Source: Henriciella marina (GTDB lineage: Bacteria; Pseudomonadota; Alphaproteobacteria; Caulobacterales; Hyphomonadaceae). Taken from it: a stretch of DNA of 64,000 bases. The stretch covers positions 930,001 through 994,000 of the forward strand of contig NZ_JAPWGW010000001.1 in assembly GCF_027213945.1 (NCBI RefSeq), written 5' to 3'. A program made the position numbers and the translations under genes. Under the pieces are notes generated by a model. That model was given only the letters and a program-made list of their open reading frames with translations. It made no database searches and was not told the DNA's origin. Below, one piece after another: positions 61,638 to 64,000 of the stretch; positions within the stretch are counted from its first letter, which is position 1, and each line of letters opens with the position of its first letter.

Positions 61638-62737
61638 GCGGGGCTGCGACAAGGCAAGGTTCGAACGTCACCCAGATGCGCGCCCGACCTGGCGCAGCGT
61701 CCGGTAAGGCTGGCGCGATCCCGCCCGCAAGACGAGCGGCCGTGGTCATCGCCATGCTGGGCGAACAGGCCGCGCGCCCCATCGTCGAGAAACTGGACAA
61801 TGCTTCGCTCGCGCAGGTCGCGAACGAGCTTGAGGCGGTGTCCTATCTTGGCCGCGAAGAACTCACCGAAATCGTGATGGATTTCCTCCAGGCCTTGCGA
61901 GCGGCCAATGGTTCTTTCCGGGGCGGACGCGAGCGGGCCCGTGAGATCGTTTCGAGCTTTCTGGACGAGAACCGCGCTGACATTGTCTTTGGCAATGTCG
62001 AGATGCCCAAGCCCCAGCCGGTTTCGAAATCGAGTGATGTCTGGACACGCCTGGAAGCGCGCAAGCCAGCCGTCGTGGCGGCTTATCTGTCGCGGCTCAC
62101 CGCAAATATCAGTGCGATCATCCTGCGCAAGCTGGACGTCGCCTTCGCGTCGGAAGTCGTCGGCCACCTGCAGGAGCCCATGCTCGACAACACGATCGGC
62201 TATCTGGTCGGCGGCGACGATGTCGATGCCGAAATCGAAGACGTTGTTGCCCAGATGGTGGAGATTGAATTCCTCAATCAGGCACAGGCTGAAGAAAGCG
62301 ACGGAAACGCCAACGCGGAATCTGTTGGGGAACTGCTCAGCCTGCTGCCCAACCATACGCGCGCACGCATCATGTCCTTCATCCGTACCGAGCATGAAGA
62401 CAAGTTCGAGAGCATCGAGAAAGTCATGTTCACGATTGAGGGCCTGCCGGAAATCCTGGCACGCCAGTCGGTGCCGGTCGTCTTCAAGGAGCTTGGCGAG
62501 GATGCGCTCGTGCCAGTTCTTGCGACGCTAACAGGCCCTGCCCAGCGGGTGCAGGATTACCTTCTGGAGAACATCTCCTCGCGCCTGGCAGTGCAGTATC
62601 GCGATGCGCTGTCAGATCCGAACCGCAAGCCTGTCGAAGACCCGGACGCAACGCAGCGCACCTTCCTGACAACGCTCATGTCCATGAAGCGTCGCGGCCT
62701 GATCACGCTTGAAAAGGCGCCAGCAAAAGCAGGCTAG
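61634..62737 (+). CDS. fliG: Flagellar motor switch protein FliG
   Basis: The 367-residue protein has the FliG N-domain (AAVVIAMLGEQAARPIVEKLDNASLAQVANELE), a middle domain with VAAYLSRLTANISAIILRKLD and a C-terminal motor part with DALVPVLATL and RVQDYLLENISSRLAVQYRDAL. It links the MS ring to the C-ring. It lies at the end of the operon after fliP rather than next to fliF, an unusual order. It converges on flgI. Confidence 0.92.
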   Translation: MSGAATRQGSNVTQMRARPGAASGKAGAIPPARRAAVVIAMLGEQAARPIVEKLDNASLAQVANELEAVSYLGREELTEIVMDFLQALRAANGSFRGGRERAREIVSSFLDENRADIVFGNVEMPKPQPVSKSSDVWTRLEARKPAVVAAYLSRLTANISAIILRKLDVAFASEVVGHLQEPMLDNTIGYLVGGDDVDAEIEDVVAQMVEIEFLNQAQAEESDGNANAESVGELLSLLPNHTRARIMSFIRTEHEDKFESIEKVMFTIEGLPEILARQSVPVVFKELGEDALVPVLATLTGPAQRVQDYLLENISSRLAVQYRDALSDPNRKPVEDPDATQRTFLTTLMSMKRRGLITLEKAPAKAG

Positions 62738-62791
62738 AGAAAAGTTGGGCGAACGGGACGCCTGCTCGCCCCGCTTATCCGGTCCGACGAT

Positions 62792-63904
62792 CTACTGGAT
62801 AATCAAGTCTGCGTGCAGGGCGCCTGCCGCCTTCATGGTGCGGATGATATCGCCCATCTCTTGTGGTGAGACGCCAAGGGCGTTCAGACCAGAAATTAGC
62901 TGTGAGAGCGTCACATTGGCATCGAGTGTGGCAATGTTTCGCGTACCAGTCTGGCCGATCTCGATTTGCGAGCGTGGCAGAACGATCGACTCGCCATCCG
63001 CAAACGGATTCGGCTGCGACACCACCGGGCTTTCGGTTACCTTTATGGAGATATCGCCCTGCGCAATGGCAACACGGGAGATGGTAACATCCTTGCCGAG
63101 GACGATGGTTCCGGATTGTTCGTCGATGACGATGCGGGCTGGAATGGCGACCTCGATCGGCAGGTTCTCGATGCTGGCCAGCACCCGCGACGGGGATCCC
63201 TGAAGACTGCGAAGGTCGATGTCGACGGTGCCCGGGTCACGCATATAGGCGACCGGGGAGCCAACAGCCGCATTAATCGTGTCTTCGATGCGCGCGGCCG
63301 TCGTGAAATCAGGATCGCGAAGGGCGAGAACGAGAGAATTGCGGTCATTGAACTGGTAAGGAATTTCGCGTTCGACACGCGCCCCATTTGGTATGGCTCC
63401 CTGTGTCGGGGTGCCGCGGCGTGCACGTGCGCCGTCTGCTTTCACATCAATACCGGACACCACGATGCTGCCTTGGGCGACTGCGTACACTTCGTTATCT
63501 GCGCCTTTGAGCGGGGTCAGCACCAGCGTGCCACCTTCAAGGCTTTCGGCATCGCCGATCGAGGCGACCGAGATGTCCAGCGTTGAGCCGTTACGGGCAA
63601 AGGACGGAAGCGTTGCGGTGACCAACACGGCTGCAACATTGTCAGGCTTGATGTCCTCGCCCTGCACATTCACGCCAAGGCGCTCCAGCATGTAGGTGAG
63701 GGAGTCTTCGGTGAAGGGTGAGTTGCGTACCGAGTCGCCGGTACCGTTGAGACCGACCACGATACCATAGCCGATCAGGTCGTTCTGGCGCACGCCTTCC
63801 ACATCCACCACATCGCGAATGCGCGTCTGGGCGTCTGCTGCCGGCAAGAGCTGACCGGGAAGCAGGAGGGTTGCGAGGGCGAGAAGAACGAGGATCGGCT
63901 TCAT
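62792..63904 (-). CDS. flgI: Flagellar P-ring protein FlgI
   Basis: The 370-residue protein has a signal peptide cleaved near ADA-QT, then RIRDVVDVEGVRQNDLIGYGIVVGLNGTGDSVRNSPFT, AVLVTATLPSFARNGSTLDISVASIGDAESLEGGTLVLTPL and GDISIKVTES. These are the conserved FlgI blocks. It forms the P ring around the rod in the periplasm. AAGG precedes the ATG just after the upstream flgL stop. Confidence 0.97.
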   Translation of the reverse strand: MKPILVLLALATLLLPGQLLPAADAQTRIRDVVDVEGVRQNDLIGYGIVVGLNGTGDSVRNSPFTEDSLTYMLERLGVNVQGEDIKPDNVAAVLVTATLPSFARNGSTLDISVASIGDAESLEGGTLVLTPLKGADNEVYAVAQGSIVVSGIDVKADGARARRGTPTQGAIPNGARVEREIPYQFNDRNSLVLALRDPDFTTAARIEDTINAAVGSPVAYMRDPGTVDIDLRSLQGSPSRVLASIENLPIEVAIPARIVIDEQSGTIVLGKDVTISRVAIAQGDISIKVTESPVVSQPNPFADGESIVLPRSQIEIGQTGTRNIATLDANVTLSQLISGLNALGVSPQEMGDIIRTMKAAGALHADLIIQ

Positions 63905-63908
63905 CAGA

Positions 63909-64000
63909 TCACCTTAGGAAGTTCATGAGGCTGAGCTGCGAGAGTCTCGCGGTCAACATGTAAGAGGCTTCAAGACTGGCCTCGAGAGCTTTGAGTTCTG
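63909..64000 (-). CDS. flgL: Flagellar hook-associated protein FlgL, C-terminal fragment
   Basis: Only the last 29 or so residues are in the window. They read ELKALEASLEASYMLTARL, then SQLSLMNFLR, the helical coiled end of FlgL/flagellin-type proteins, which ends in the typical SQLSLMNFL segment. Its stop lies five bases from the flgI start, so the two form one unit. FlgL joins hook and filament. The start lies past the right edge. Confidence 0.75.
   Translation of the reverse strand, partial: ELKALEASLEASYMLTARLSQLSLMNFLR

Noticed and set aside
62747-62771. GGGCGA/TCGCCC inverted repeat between fliG and flgI
   Set aside because: The loop is 13 bases and no T-run follows on either strand, so I did not call it a terminator.

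Overview
The window is a GC-rich alphaproteobacterial chromosome segment, most likely from the Hyphomonadaceae/Caulobacterales group. The reasons are the mutM-ubiE-ubiB-coaBC-dut and lptC-lptA-lptB-rpoN-hpf-ptsN neighbourhoods, a CtrA-type box (TTAA-N7-TTAAC), a Caulobacter-like set of flagellar genes (fliL, fliF, fliH/flbE, fliN, fliP, fliG, flgI, flgL) and an MHYT-GGDEF-EAL protein. The placement is inferred from gene content only. No tRNA, rRNA, CRISPR array, insertion sequence or integrase was recognised, and no gene-free stretch exceeds about 220 bases.

Bases 1-23.8k hold a large surface-glycan locus. It encodes an ABC-2 exporter (Wzm/Wzt, the ATPase carrying a C-terminal extension of the glycan-binding type), a GT4 and two GT2 glycosyltransferases, two paralogous large capsule-type proteins sharing a four-cysteine pattern, a hexapeptide acyltransferase and three methyltransferases. 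One methyltransferase is an FkbM domain followed by about 370 residues of coiled coil. The locus also has a nonulosonate-like module (NeuB-type synthase, KdsC-like HAD phosphatase, SDR), an SGNH-type hydrolase next to a DUF2793 phage/GTA-appendage-like protein, tandem PhyH-type dioxygenases and a sulfotransferase-like protein. Bases 23.8k-30.6k supply activated sugars: gmd-fcl (GDP-fucose), rmlB, rmlA, rmlC-rmlD (dTDP-rhamnose) and manC (GDP-mannose). A strong terminator closes this region.

Bases 30.7k-41.5k are mixed: two lipoproteins each with two FKBP domains, threonine ammonia-lyase, kdsA, an MHYT-GGDEF-EAL c-di-GMP protein, a fused oligopeptide-type ABC ATPase without local permeases, an iron-type alcohol dehydrogenase and mutM. 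Bases 41.5k-47.8k run ubiE, ubiB, a CtrA-box-preceded secreted His/Tyr-rich UrcA-like protein, coaBC, a small exported peptide, dut and a PspB-like membrane protein. Bases 47.8k-56.6k hold a Pif1-like helicase, moeB, a metallo-beta-lactamase-fold hydrolase, ptsN, hpf, rpoN, the lptBAC genes and a short RNase D. Bases 56.6k-64k are flagellar.

The most interesting reading is that the locus builds an exported, end-modified glycan by an ABC-transporter route. The FkbM-coiled-coil protein could act as a chain-terminating ruler, as WbdD does in the E. coli O9a system, with the Wzt C-terminal domain recognising the capped end. This is inference by architecture, not by sequence homology.
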